A stretch of DNA of 64,000 bases from Vanessa cardui (Eukaryota > Arthropoda > Insecta > Lepidoptera > Nymphalidae). The notes beneath the pieces are model-generated. The model was not told the origin of the DNA, ran no database searches, and saw nothing but the letters and a program-made list of their open reading frames with translations. Of the stretch, positions 1-11,936 are shown piece after piece. The stretch is from contig NC_061154.1 of assembly GCF_905220365.1 (NCBI RefSeq), positions 4,898,001 to 4,962,000 of the forward strand. The letters run 5' to 3'. Numbering within the stretch: the first letter of the stretch is position 1; each line of letters begins with the position of its first letter. The position numbers and the translations under genes were made by a program.

Positions 1-296
1 TATATTATATACATTGATTTAACTAAGTTTCAGTCAATGGTTGAAAAGAGCAAGATCTTCGAGACTGTTTAAGAAACTTAGATAATATAGACTAAAAGGA
101 TAACTTAACACAACTTATCTTACTTCATGGAATTTATTAAGCTTGCGTTAATATATTTTATATTTTGTTTTATATTGCACACCTCTTTCGCTAAGTGCTC
201 TATTATTTATTTGTGACTGCAGCTATACTTAAGGTTTTCCGAGACCTGTTTTACATAAACCTTATTATTTCAAATGGATAGGTGTCCTGTCAAATG
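1..296. other. no gene seen
   Basis: AT-rich sequence with frequent stops in all frames and no recognisable repeat or RNA gene. Confidence 0.6.
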
Positions 297-412
297 AGAC
301 CTGATGGTGAAGACATTGGAATTGTTAACTCTATTAACAGATTAACACTCCCTTACAACGCCATTACGCAATTTTTTTACAATCTTAGGGAACTACGGTA
401 TTGAGTCTGTTT
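297..412 (+). repeat. degenerate Rep-G remnant
   Basis: Scattered matches to Rep-G are in the right order: CCTGATGGT, then GACATTGG, TTAACTCTATT, CTTACAACGCCA and finally CTTAGGGAACTA. Much of the body has decayed, so this is an old copy. Confidence 0.45.
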
Positions 413-647
413 TGCTTGCTTACACTAACAAATTAACAATTTAAAAACGTATAATAAGTATTTTACAATAAGTGGGTGGTACTTAATCAGAGCACAAAGG
501 CATATCACCGAGTTATGTAGTAAAATTATATATGTTAAACTATACAATCAAGCCGAAATAGCATCTAAGTACTAGAAATTAAGCTGGGTTTTCACGCATA
601 CTTAAACCTAACACATAAAACTGGCCCTGAGCCTAAACAGTAAACAC

Positions 648-775
648 TTTCCGGTCGTGTCGAGCAGCCGCCCCATCGGATTATGAGCATGAGTGAATAG
701 AGAGTGCACCTTTATTTGCACATTTACTTTTACACTTTAATACCTCCGCACAGTTGGCTACCTTTTCCCTCCCTG
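648..775 (+). repeat. Rep-Z fragment
   Basis: Contains the run CCGGTCGTGTCGAGC, CCATCGGATTATGAG, AGAGAGTGCACC and CGCACAGTTGGCTA, typical of a dispersed lepidopteran repeat that I recognise but cannot place in a class. The same family is at 13800..13990 and 14373..14425. Confidence 0.6.
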
Positions 776-790
776 TATAGAATATTATAC

Positions 791-2328
791 AAAAAATATC
801 GCAGTAAAATATATTTAATTGTTAATGTGTTTTAGCACTATGAACTGCTAAGTTCTAATCGACCTCATTGGTAGTATTAATTTAATGTAGTCATTTATTT
901 AGTAAAAGCAACGTTAAAATCTGTACATATCTCCAGGCAAAAGACGAAGATTAAGAACTTATTCACGCATAACGCGCTAAGGCCAGTTGGTAATCCATAT
1001 ATCAGATTTTCACGAGGGTTCAGACTGGGTTTGAAACTGCAATAATTGTCAAGATGACTACTAAGCGATCTTGAAATTTGGTAAGAATTTAAAAAAAGAA
1101 CATTATACACATTACCCATACCCATACCGTTTTATATATACATTACCCATACCGATTCTAACAATCTAGCTTCGTATATTTCAATCATATTTAGATTTTT
1201 TTATTATAGTTTAGAAGCAAATATCAAATTCAACCGTCCGTATTTACAATACATAATTAAACATACAATAACGTGTAATTTTAATCAATTTTGTCATTAA
1301 TATTTGAATAATAATTTATGTAATTAAATTATCTAAAGCTAACGATTAATTAATTCATATTAACATGATTCGTGACCATTCAACTGGAAAATGTAACGAT
1401 ACATGCAGGATAACTTTTGAAATGCTTTTTGAAAAAACACTTTTAGTTAAATATACAACGAGTAAATTCAAACTTCGAACTTAAATCTTTTATTGTTTTT
1501 TTTTATTTAGTATTTATTTAAACATAATTATGATTGATTATTTCAGAGTAGTCGCCTACTGCAGAGAATAGTAAAGTCACGTTATAAATTTTTCCGGGAT
1601 ACTAGACTCATAAGCCAATAGGAGACACGCTATGCTTTTAGTTAAAACTGGATTATAATAACTTTGTTAATTCAATCAGACTTTATTAATTATTTATTCA
1701 AGATCGTTTTATTAAGTAATAATCGAATTAAACTCCAAAAATTAATGTAAATTTATAATTAATATTCAATTGTAGATTTCTATTCTCCTTTAAGACAAAA
1801 GACAATAGGGCGGTCCTCAGTTACAAACTTATAGCGTTTAATTTTGAAATAGAAATTATTTTATTTGTAACGCACATTGTTACAGAAATATATTTAAAAA
1901 AAGTACCAATATTTTATAATAATCAAATGTCTTACACTTACAGTTCTAGGCTGATTTTAAGTGACCTATATTAATAAATCGATATAACTTAAAATAAAGA
2001 TATAATATTATATATTAATAGCGTAAGCTGATGTTTGTCCCAGCTAGTACGAGACGATAGCTCCATATAAAAATCAGCAATGGTATAATTTTGAAGAGTC
2101 GTAGATGTGTTGAAAGATATTATCAGCAAATAGCATCCATTAGTCACAATTAAACAAACGTTTACGGGATCTCATACAATATTTTTAAATAATGGACAAG
2201 TTTGCATAAGTTAAAATAAAATACGGCGCTTATAACTTGGATAGTATAAAATTATAATTATCAAAACAATATAAGCAAAATTTACGTTTTCTTTAACGTT
2301 TATTACAACTTTTAATTTATATTTATAG
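791..2328. other. AT-rich, no gene seen
   Basis: Stops are dense in all frames and no splice-bounded coding stretch was seen. A short tandem of CATTACCCATACC-like units occurs around 1110-1155. The 76-codon minus-strand open frame at 895..1125 shows no family features and looks like chance. Confidence 0.55.
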
Positions 2329-2500
2329 TATGCTAGCTGCCGCCCACGGCTTAGCTCGCCTTTAAGAGGGTCGCTAGTCATATGTTAAGCAAAAAATAGC
2401 CTATATCTTTCCTTGGTATTTGTACTAAATATCATCAAAAGTCAGTCAGCGGTTCAATCGTGAAAGAGCGACAGACATACAGAGTGACTTTCACATTTAT
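2329..2500. repeat. LINE-3'-end-like remnant (CTAGC...GACAGACA type)
   Basis: Begins near GCTAGCTGCCGCCCACGG and runs to AGCGGTTCAATCGTGAAAG and GACAGACATACAGAGTGAC. This layout is shared by many lepidopteran non-coding repeats, probably LINE 3' ends. Related remnants are at 34205, 38285, 55880 and 62705. Confidence 0.5.
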
Positions 2501-2660
2501 AATATTAACAGAGATTATAAATTTTTCTTCGTTTCTCTTTTTAAATATATTTGTAAACATGTATCTGTTTATGTGAGTATATCAAATATCGCAATTGACT
2601 TTTATCTATGGAAACCTTATACGTTTAGTGTTATGTAAATTGGGACTTACAGCTGACAGC

Positions 2661-2663
2661 TCA

Positions 2664-2697
<34 letters not shown>

Positions 2698-2757
2698 TAC
2701 ACACACACGCACACATACACACACACACACACACATACACACACACACACGCGCGCT
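2661..2757. repeat. compound (CT)n(CA)n microsatellite
   Basis: A (CT)n run passes into a long (CA)n run with TACA and GCAC interruptions, ending in CGCGCG. An apparent short open frame crossing it encodes only alternating Thr/His and is an artefact of the repeat. Confidence 0.95.
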
Positions 2758-3164
2758 CCGTCACAGTTACATTAGAAGCTGAAGGTTAAAAAACTTAACA
2801 GAACTTTTTTTATTTTAATTCCGGTATAATCTGCTACCTTATTTTTATTTTATTTTTACATTAGCTTATTATGCCTTATAATATTATTTATTTATTTAAA
2901 ATTTAAATCTACTCATCAGCACAACTTGATGTTTTTATTAAGATAACTAAAGTGGCTGTAGATTATGGAATACTATAAATAGAGACGAGTAACTCTATCC
3001 AAAGCGATTTTAATGCAGATTCAGGACTTGATCTAATTACTTCTAAAGTAATGTCCATTAATGTAACCATTAAATCATTCATTCACAAATAATAGATAAT
3101 AAAAATGTTACTCTAACGGAAAACTTGGAATATATGAAACATCGAAAGGGATGGATGCAAATAA

Positions 3165-3400
3165 ATTTGAGGTAAAAACAATTAAAGTTGGTGCAAAAAG
3201 CTTCATTAAAAGTATAGCACCTTACCTTATTGCCTCCATTGGTTACAAGAGACCTGGTTCGTTTTTTGCCCAGAGTATCGGAATTGCGATTCAACGGGGA
3301 AATACTGCTAGCATTCTTGCCACCATTCCACGCGGTCAAGATGTATGCAGTAACTATTTGTAATTCGTATTTATATATGTTTAAGGACTTAATGTTAATA
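3165..3400 (+). mobile_element. LINE-W 3' fragment with ORF remnant
   Basis: The open stretch 3151..3363 contains RPGSFFAQSIGIAIQRGN and ASILATIPRGQD. This block closes the C-terminal part of the ORF in a LINE family whose longer copy is at 56248..56775. The 3' untranslated part follows (GTAATTCGTATTTATATATG, then TTTAAGGACTTAATGTTA). The copy is heavily 5'-truncated. The encoded remnant is not a host gene. Confidence 0.75.
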
Positions 3401-4989
3401 ATCTATATATAATAATGTATAAATAATAAGTTGTTGAAAAGGGGGAAGCGGGAAGGGTGGTGGTTAAGACGTTGCCGGTTGTCGTCACGGCATACGAGTG
3501 TGTTTTATCCCACTAAGGCGCATCAATAGGTTCTTCACGAGTAATACTTAAGGCGATTATAAGGTTTATGAATGATGATTGTAAATTTATTGATTTAGTA
3601 AGCGACACAGTTTTGTGACTTCTGAATGAAACGTTGATAAATATTGACTTAATTAATGCAACGTATCCAATTTGGACGCTGTATTTGTATTGTATATTTA
3701 AAATAAGAATACAGTTTCTTTTTGAGTGATGAATTATAATTGGTAATATTTTGGTAATACCAGTCGAATTAAATAAGTTGAGCGTGTTTATAGCTTGTAG
3801 CGATCCTAATACCATTGAATAATTGGTCATATTTATAATACTTAGAAGATTTTTTTTTATATTTTTATTTAGTATTTAAAAAATCAATCCGAGTATTTGA
3901 ATATAACGCTCTCAAATAGAGCTATTGATTTATTAAAAAGAAATTGTTTTAAAATTATATTACAATTATTTAATAAATTATTATAATATTATGATTGAAA
4001 CTAGGTGTAGATTAGATTTGAGTTTACATATTATTTTAAAAGGATTTGCTTCTCTTACAATTTTTTTCGTTAATAATAATTTAACAAACATGGTAAACAT
4101 AACAGTTTCATTGACGTACGAACAGTGATCCATAACTCTGAAGGAAGGGTTGGATCGCAAGCAAAATTTAATTTTAAATGTTCCAGAATAAGACACATAG
4201 TCCAATGTAGTTGCCGGAATACTGTAAACAGTTCTTTATATACTTGGAAGCGATTTCCAATGAGACATTCAAGTCAATTTCTTTCTAAGGCACAACTGAA
4301 CGCTCGATTTGAAAGCTCTTACTGATATCAATGACTTATTCATAATGGCACATCAAGAAATTAAGCAGTTAGCAAAACGCTAAGTTAGATAACTTAGAAC
4401 TACATATATGCGCAAGAGGTAAATTGCTTAATTAGTTGACTTAAGGGAGTATAAATTATATGCACCATAATTTTAGACGATTTATAAGTTTTGAACTTGA
4501 CTAACACTAACTAACGCAAAGCATTTGCATTTATCAGTAGATTAGTACAGAGTACTGAGACTTGACTATAATGTAAGTTTTTACGTAGTAAGTTTAAATT
4601 GCCAATATTTAAAAGATGGCGCTGTCTTGTAACCTACATAAAATAATTTAACCAGTAGTGTAATGAACTCTTTTTCAAAGTTTTAAAACTAAATATTTAC
4701 CTAGTAATCGCTTGTAATTTGTCTCCCAGTAGTAGGTCTACTATTTATAGACGTAAAATCTACGTAAATGTGAGACTCTTTACTTCGACTATTGTAATGT
4801 AATAGTCAGAAAAATGTAATTACTAAGTTATTTGCAATCGTAATTACTGACTTTTTGATAGAATCTTTACTTCGAACCAACGATAGTCTTGTTAATGATA
4901 ATGATAATCTTTGATAATAATGATTTAAAAGTTATTATAAGAGCGTTCTTGGAAAAAGTGTATTTTGAAAGTAAATATGCGCCACTACT
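3401..4989. other. no gene seen
   Basis: AT-rich. The open frames here (the longest is 105 codons on the minus strand, 3513..3830) show no domain, signal peptide or splice context that I can support. A G/T-rich patch at 3435-3520 is unassigned. Confidence 0.5.
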
Positions 4990-5138
4990 GGTTTCCTCAT
5001 CTGTTTTTGAAAAGGTTTGGAGTTTATTCCACCACGCTGCTCCAATGCGGGTAGGTGGAACTCACGTGACTGAATTTCATCGTAATTGCAGGTTTTCACA
5101 TGATCATTTCTTTCACCGCCGAGCATCAGTTGAATTCT
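4990..5138 (-). mobile_element. SINE-A partial copy
   Basis: Matches the SINE-A body in reverse: GGTTTGGAG, TATTCCACCACGCTGCTCC, AATGCGGGT, CAGGTTT and TTCACCGCCGAGCA. The tRNA head and tail are missing. Confidence 0.75.
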
Positions 5139-6358
5139 AACAGCACATACGTTTGTATTATTATTTTTGATATATTTATATGCTGGTCGTTATTACTTTT
5201 GTTGATCCTACGAAACGCACGAAGTCAAACAGTGGAAGATGACGAAAACTGACGAAAGGCAATTGTCTGTTAAGTTTACCTTATGACTCCCGACAAAAAT
5301 AACCTTTAATCTTGACACATCAAATGTTTGGTTTCGTTTCATACAAAAATCATATGTTGAGCGTAAAAGTGCTCACATTATTTATATTTTGTTCACAAAA
5401 ATATATTTATTTTTTTGTCCTCAAGTGTTTTTTAAAAGAAGAAATTTCTATATTAACTAAATGAATTTCCTTTTTATCAAGTACTATAACTATCAACACT
5501 ACAGTCTGTCTATTTATAAAACCATTCAACTCTTTTATAATATAAAACTAAGACGATTCCAATTCCCGTTTCAATGGAGGACGATCATTTTTCGTCCGAA
5601 GAAATGAAATTATGACTCAATAGGGAAATGCTGCAAACGTTTTCGTCGCTACTTTACGGTTATTTTTTTCACTAAAAATAGTTATTTTGTTCAATACACT
5701 GTATAATAAAAATTAATGAGAGAGAAATCATTCAGATTGAAAATATTATTCATAATTTTGTGAAAATTCATTTCAACTACATCGATATATATCAGCGTAT
5801 TGAATAATAATATATTATTAATCCAAACATTGACATTATATTTAGATTTTAACCGCATTGAAACCTTGAACATAGCAGTCAGTACAACCAGCAACAAAGG
5901 TTTAAAAGGAGTATTGAATTAATTTATACGGGAATTATTTAGCTGATGTAAATGCACTTTAGAGGTATATCGTAAGAATTCGCAAGTCACCGAAAAAAAT
6001 GAGAGTGATATATATGATATGTAAAATCTTCAGGACACACGAATCAAAATGGCGTGTCATCGAAATTCGGTTGTCAATATTTAACGGGTGAGATACGAGG
6101 TGACAACAGAATCGCTCTGCTGAAGTGTAGATCATAATGTCATGCTCGTAATATTTGAAGATAAAGCAAATTCAGCATTAGTCATGAAATATTAAATGAA
6201 CATTCTGGAACTGACTCACTGTCATAATAATTAATTCTGTAGTTAAATCTTCAAGGATAGTTTAACAGCGATTATCTATAGAATTAATTTTCATTGTTTT
6301 TGATGGAAATCATTATTATCTTAAAGTGTTATATTTACTATACACATTGGATTGAATT
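5139..6358. other. no gene seen
   Basis: AT-rich with no recognised repeat. A stretch near 6030-6130 is somewhat GC-richer but has no open frame of note. Confidence 0.5.
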
Positions 6359-6373
6359 TTACATTACAATAAT

Positions 6374-6510
6374 AATATAATAATAACAATAAAGCTTTTT
6401 TTATTTCCTAGCCCTTTCGTAGGGTATAGGCCTCCTCCAATTCTTCCAATTTTTTCCTATTCTTTGCAAATTTTATCCAGTCTTTCCGGATGGTTTCTTC
6501 TATACAGATG
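6374..6510 (-). pseudogene. RTE ORF C-terminal end (3' segment)
   Basis: The frame is open for about 30 codons to its natural stop, with the conserved tryptophan and LEEAYT motif seen at the end of RTE-clade reverse-transcriptase ORFs. It has no start of its own and is a dead retrotransposon fragment. Confidence 0.75.
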
Positions 6511-6514
6511 CATT

Positions 6515-6663
6515 ACAACAAGTGCTAAAACTTAAATGGAGCTGGGCCGGACATGTAGCGAGATGCACCTACCAGCGTTGGACCCTCAAGAGCATGAAAT
6601 GGTCCGGACCACAAGGAAAAAGAACTGTGGGCAGACCACAATGACGGTGGAGAGACGATATAG
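6515..6663 (+). pseudogene. RTE ORF segment (inverted 5' part)
   Basis: Reads W-x-WAGH, then GKR-x2-GRP and RW-x-DDI, the hallmark sequence just upstream of the RTE ORF end. There is a TGA where a sense codon is expected after GRPQ. It cannot be expressed as part of a full element. Confidence 0.75.
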
Positions 6664-7002
6664 TTACATTGCAATAATCAGCATGAATTATTTCATATTT
6701 TCTTAACAATTAACCCTCTATACAAACAATACTATAATAAGCAATAAAAAATATAGCGATGATAAAATTCATGCAAGTATTTGTCGAGAAATATTTGATA
6801 AGTTTTGGAAAGACTGAGCAACGATCCAGCATTTGATGCGATTTCGACGCATCCGCTTCTCAACGATGAAATAGTCAAATAATTTTAGTGAACTTGTCGA
6901 GCATTTAACGATAAGCAATTTAAGTGAAACTTATTAAATAGTACTTGATGACTTTCACGCAGAATAATATATTTTGCATACACATATAATTGTAATTAAC
7001 TA

Positions 7003-7107
7003 AAATGGCTGTATTTTTAAATGTAGTAAAGGAGTAACTACTGAGTTTCTTTCCGGTTCTTCGTAGAATCTACTTTCCGAATCGGTGGTAGCTTCAATAA
7101 ACATAGT
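7003..7107 (+). repeat. Rep-C, left part (interrupted copy)
   Basis: Contains GAGTAACTACTGAGTTTC, CCGGTTCTTC, GTAGAATCTACTTTCCGAA and GGTGGTAGCTTCA. The remainder of the same repeat resumes at 7398 after an inserted Rep-G. Confidence 0.75.
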
Positions 7108-7397
7108 TTTTTTTATGGTGTAGGTTGGCGGAAGCACATGGGCCACCTGGTGGTAAGTGATCACCATCACCCATAGACAATGACGCTGTAAAAAATATTA
7201 ACTATTCATTACATCGTCAATATGCCACCAACCTTGGGAACTGTGATGTTATGTTCCTTGTGCCTGTAGTTACACTGGCTGACTCACCCTTCAAACCGGA
7301 ACATAACAATACTGAGTACTGTTATTTGGCGGTAGAATAACTGATAAGTGGGTGGTAGCTACCCAGACGGGTTTGCAAAAAGCCCTACCACCAAGTA
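7108..7397 (+). repeat. Rep-G copy inserted in Rep-C
   Basis: Full-length copy from TTTTTTATGG and GTTGGCGGA through ACCTTGGGAACT, CACCCTTCAAACCGGAACA and GGTAGAATAACTGA to CCACCAAGTA. There is no coding potential. The class is uncertain: a non-autonomous short element common in butterflies. Confidence 0.85.
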
Positions 7398-7450
7398 AAG
7401 TTGTTGAATGACAATTCAAAAGTGCTTATAAAACCATCAAGCAAGCTATG
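7398..7450 (+). repeat. Rep-C, right part (interrupted copy)
   Basis: Resumes Rep-C with GTTGTTGAATGACAATTC, AAAAGTGCTTATAAAA and AAGCAAGCTA, continuing from 7107. Confidence 0.7.
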
Positions 7451-7744
7451 TTTTAGATAGATTGATTGATAATAATATGATGAGTCGTTGCAACATTGAG
7501 TAAGAAAGTCGTATTAAGACAATGGGACTGCATTGCATATACATAAATGCACACATATATTTGAAGTATGATTAACATTCATGTATCGTCTTGTATATTG
7601 TATGAAACCAACTTACCTTATTGTCTTCTGATTATCTTAGAACGTGAGATTGCTTAGCGATTCAATAATTACTCACATTTCTATGTAAACTATGGGTTCC
7701 GTATGTTTGTACTGTTTCATTTATAAATAAACATATCGACAGAC

Positions 7745-8035
7745 GGTTTTTCTATGGTATACGTTGGCGGATGAGCATATAGACCTGAGGTAAGTGGTCA
7801 CCATCACCCATAGATAATGACGCTGTAAGAAATATTAACTATTCCTTACGTCGTGAATGTGCCACCAACCTTGGGAACTAAGATGTTATGTTCCATGTGC
7901 CTGTAGTTACACTGGCTCACTCACCCATCAAACCGGAACATAACAATACTGAGTACCGTTATTTGGCGGTAGAATAACTGATGAGTGGGTGGTACCTACC
8001 CAGACGGGCTTGCACAAAGCCCTACCACCAAGTAC
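7745..8035 (+). repeat. Rep-G copy
   Basis: A second full-length copy in the same orientation, about 350 bp after the first, ending CCTACCACCAAGTA. A few bases are missing near GAGCATATAGACC. No clear target duplication was found. Confidence 0.85.
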
Positions 8036-8189
8036 GTTTACATTTACATGTCCATGTCATATAGTTTGCCATTGTTGTTGAAATTATGAGTTCAGAAAAT
8101 TTACGATGAGAAAAAATTAAGTCCATGTGCGAATACGACTAACTTTTTAAGTATATCTCATGCGTGCGTTCGCATTAGTTGCTGCAAGA

Positions 8190-8455
8190 TATTTCTGAAT
8201 ACCAACTTTCATGATTCTAGGTTAACGGGAAGTACTCTATTAGTTTTGATTCCCATTGCGAATGTATGGGAAATAGGACATTAACGGCCATATCTTTCAA
8301 TTACGGAGAACTAGAGATTTAATTTTTCACAGCGACCTAACTTACGACTAAATGTTCCTGAGAAAGAGTCTTGACATACCGATAAGTAAACAAACAAACG
8401 GACAATGAAGTGATCTTAATATCGTTTGATGTTTAGAGGCACGGAACCCTAAAAC
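8190..8455 (+). repeat. unclassified lepidopteran repeat ending GGCACGGAACCCT
   Basis: Contains GGTTAACGGGAAGTACTCT, GGCCATATCTTTCAATTACG, GTCTTGACATACCGATAAG, ACAAACAAACGGACAATGAA and GGCACGGAACCCTAAAAC. This pattern is familiar from dispersed lepidopteran elements. Confidence 0.55.
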
Positions 8456-8984
8456 AAAGTGAAATGACAGAAAAACATTGTACTGTTTTCATATATTTTG
8501 CTTGTAGAAATAAACATTGAGTTTCGTCTGTACGTAATATGAGCCGACCTAATTAAATAACGAAAGACGAGTATTGCTTCTTATTGCAATCGAATAATCA
8601 ATTAGTCTTAATAGGGTTGAAGTATTTTATAAACGAATGCGTTTCTTAGCACAGATCTGACACTCTTTTACATTTACGATTCAATTGTATACATTTGTGT
8701 TTTATTGAGATCGTGTAAAAACAGAATACATACAAACATAAGACGGCGGGTTCAATGCCAGTAAAGCAGCATAGCGACTCCATCTGAGATTTAGTATGTC
8801 ATATATTTATCACCAAATGGATTAGTGAAGAGGAGTACCCTTTGAATGTAGCCTTTAATAAGAAACTCTTTGCTCAGCATTAAATTTAAGGGTGTTTAAT
8901 AAATTCAACTACTTTATTCAATATAGACGCACAACACCTATTTATTGATATGTCAAATTAAACACACCACACACATATTAAGAT

Positions 8985-9092
8985 TGATAAACACAAATTA
9001 AGTTCATGAAAATTCAGTGATGCTTGCCTGGGTTTGAACTCGCAATCGTCTGTTAAATGCACGCGTTCTAACTACTAAACCTTCTCAGCTCG
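8985..9092 (-). mobile_element. SINE-A head fragment
   Basis: Reverse-strand tRNA-like head: GATGCTTGCCTGGGTTTGAA, then CGCAATCGTCTGTTAA and GCACGCGTTCTAACTACTAA. The SINE 3' half is missing. Confidence 0.75.
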
Positions 9093-10455
9093 TCGGTACA
9101 CATTACTATTATGTTATTATTAATATTTAATTGATCCCACAAATTAATATTGATCGTACTACTTAACACAATAGATGCTATATCAATGTACATAATAAAT
9201 AATTGTAATTACACGAATCATAGCATTAAATGCTGAAATTGACATCTGTTGCTAATAGCTCTTTGTGTTGTGGCCAAAATTTCGACAATTGATATCGCTT
9301 TTTCAAATAAACATATACTTTTCTTTACTCTTATCTAATAGGTAGTTATTGGAATGGAAATTATTGCAGGATGAAGTGAAATGAAACTTATTTCTACATT
9401 AAATTTATAAAATTAGGCAGAAGTACTACTTTTCCTACTTCTTGTGAAAATTGATTTACATAATATATAATAACGGTATAACATAAACTCTTTTTTTTGG
9501 ATATAATAAATAACGTATCTGTACTGCTGTTCTTTGAGGCGTCCCTTCGTCAAAAGTCAACCCTGAGTGTAGAATCGAATCAAGTTGATAAAAATGCATC
9601 GTTATTGAAATGTTTTTTCACCTTATCTGATGACAAGTAAGAACAAGAAATAAACTTGTCGAATTTACATACCATCGGGCTATTAAAATTAGTAAATAGA
9701 ATATCTATGTCTCCTCATAATAATATTAGCAGTGAGGTTGGTCACTATAGCCGAAATTCGGCAAGAAAAATATAATTGAAAAATGAAATCAATTATTCAA
9801 TTACATTTTTCACGATACCTATCGCGCCTACTGGAATAGTTTAGTTCCATAGATATACATGTGTTGCTTGATTGTGAGCTTTGGGTAAGTTTAATGACAG
9901 CTAAGGGTGAAAATCGAAGCGCTATACAACTGAGTTATATAATTCGTACTGAGATAATTATAGATCAGAAGCTTCAAAATATAAATATATAAATTAACAC
10001 TTAATTTCACATCTTCTCTATGAACTGTATTTATTTGAAAATTAAATACTCAAATCCTGATTTTCGGAGTTCGACAAATAATCTCACTATTTCTGGCAAA
10101 CCCTCATTTTCGATTTGATTATATTTCCCAGTCAACAATGTGTGCTATCTTGGGTTTTCGTCTGAGGCATCTGAGATATCGTTTCAAAGAAATTACCCTA
10201 AGGATTACCATTCAACTCGGCTTTATAGAATCGACTTAGGAAAATACCCGCACATATCACATATTTCAGCATATTTTAATAGAAAACTGAATATCTTAAG
10301 AAACAGAGTAATAGAAATTTAGGTTATAAATAGCAAGGTACCTCTACCAATATCTCTTGAAGCATCGACTAGCTAGAACCAGAACCTCCGATGACAGTTG
10401 GACACGGTCTTCGCTGTTGTTTAAGTGGGTATATATGATTGTAATGAACGAACAT
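9093..10455. other. no gene seen
   Basis: AT-rich. The 60-codon + frame at 10140..10322 has no recognisable features and no splice context. Confidence 0.5.
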
Positions 10456-10628
10456 AAATGTATTTTTAAATGTTGAAAAAGAGTAACTACAGACTTTCTT
10501 GCCAGTTCTTCTCGGGAGAATCTACTTTCAGAACCAGTGGTAGCTTCACTTAAAATAGTTGCTATATAACGATTAAAAATGGCTTATAAAAGCCTACTTG
10601 AATAAATTATATTTTGATTCGATTTGGG
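10456..10628 (+). repeat. Rep-C copy
   Basis: Nearly complete: GAGTAACTACAGACTTTCTT, GCCAGTTCTTC, GAGAATCTACTTTC, GTGGTAGCTTCACTTA, AAAGCCTACTTGAATAAA and a TTTTGATTCGATTTG tail. The short-repeat tail suggests a retroposed 3' end. Confidence 0.8.
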
Positions 10629-11936
10629 TAAGATCCCAATGCGAGAACAAAAAAAAATGATCCTGAATAACTAATTTGTTGCTCAAGTTGCACTTATTTA
10701 CATTTATATGAGTAAAATTGCAAGGTCGCATTTGATTCGAACAATATATATAGCAAAGTAAAATATAAATTATATATGTAGAAAGTATCCTGAGACGTTT
10801 GTTGTAATGTTTTCTACACGATTTTTCTTCAATGAGTTTCTAAGCTTCGTAAGTACATTAATATAAAACAGTTACCTGCCTCGCATCAAATGTCGAAATA
10901 AGACTGAGGTAGATTCAAAAATAAATTTTAAACAAACATTTCATCCCGTACCTCCGCACAAATTGACATTGGAAACTCAATTCATTTTTAAATGCAAAAT
11001 ATTTTTACGTAGAAATATTAAGGAAACGTTTATAGCTTTTTCCATTCTTATATTCAAATTCATATCATACAAAGCGCAAAGGTCGAGATGTTCACAGTGC
11101 AAAGTTTTCTAAAATGACAACGATTATTTTACCGGAAAATATTACCAAAAAATTTCTCTACTTAGATAACAATATTTTAAGCACATCGAACCGAAAAATC
11201 AAAATCGCTATAAATTCCAGCATAACCAGTCTGTAAATTAGTTTTATAACCTGGCTTTCAGTGAATTTTTTACCTTTTAGTTGATTCTGCGAAGTTGACA
11301 TTGGACTTAATACTTTTTATTGTATTAAGAGTGAGTGTACAAACTTTGTTTTCAACGTACGTACGGTAATTCGAATTATAAATTTTAAAATAATAATATC
11401 ACCAGTGATGCCTCAATATTTATTGTCATTAATACAAACTTGTTACAAATAGAAGCACATTGATGTTTCCAAACGAACTTTTATCCCAAGTGACCTTCGC
11501 TGAATCTAGCTTGTAGCATTTTTAATAACAAATTCTATTAAACAACTGTAACTAAATCTATTTAAGTACATTATTGTAATTAGTTTCAATAAACCAATTT
11601 ATATTATTTGTTTGTTTTTATAACTTTTAAATTATTAATTTTTTTTAATATATATAACAATATATTGTGAATATTTTCTGGATTTCAATGAAATCCAGAA
11701 AATATTGTAGTAACATTCTTTGACGGGATATTACTTTAGTGAGAATCAAGAAATTTTATTATCAAGACGGAACTCAATTTATCAGTTTCTGAGAACGGGT
11801 GGGATAGTGATACTAAAGGAATTATAGTAAATAATTCGTCCTGCGGTAATTTTTCATTTACTTATGGCAAGCTAAGAGGAGAGTAATGATTTACGATTTT
11901 ATATATTTTAATATTTCTACGTAATGTACGTTTGAT
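10629..11936. other. no gene seen; contains an 18-bp palindrome
   Basis: AT-rich without a supported gene. The only structure noted is the near-perfect palindrome at 11670..11706. Confidence 0.5.
11670..11706. repeat. perfect 18-bp inverted repeat, 1-bp centre
   Basis: Arms AATATTTTCTGGATTTCA (11670-11687) and TGAAATCCAGAAAATATT (11689-11706) are exact reverse complements around a single A. Confidence 0.95.

Larger units (their letters stand above)
6359..6678 (-). mobile_element. RTE LINE insertion with inverted 5' part and 15-bp target duplication
   Basis: The flanks TTACATTACAATAAT (6359-6373) and TTACATTGCAATAAT (6664-6678) match at 14 of 15 positions. Inside, 6374..~6510 read on the minus strand is the RTE 3' end: an open frame with RKDWIKFAKNRKK and LEELEEAYT before TAG, then an A/T-rich tail. 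From ~6515 to 6663 the + strand carries the part that should precede it: LKWSWAGHVARC, GKRTVGRPQ, one in-frame stop, then RWRDDI. The two parts are adjacent in the element but opposite in orientation here, which is a 5'-inverted insertion. Confidence 0.85.

Noticed and set aside
2595..2789. 64-codon frame rich in Thr and His
   Set aside because: Translation of a CA microsatellite.
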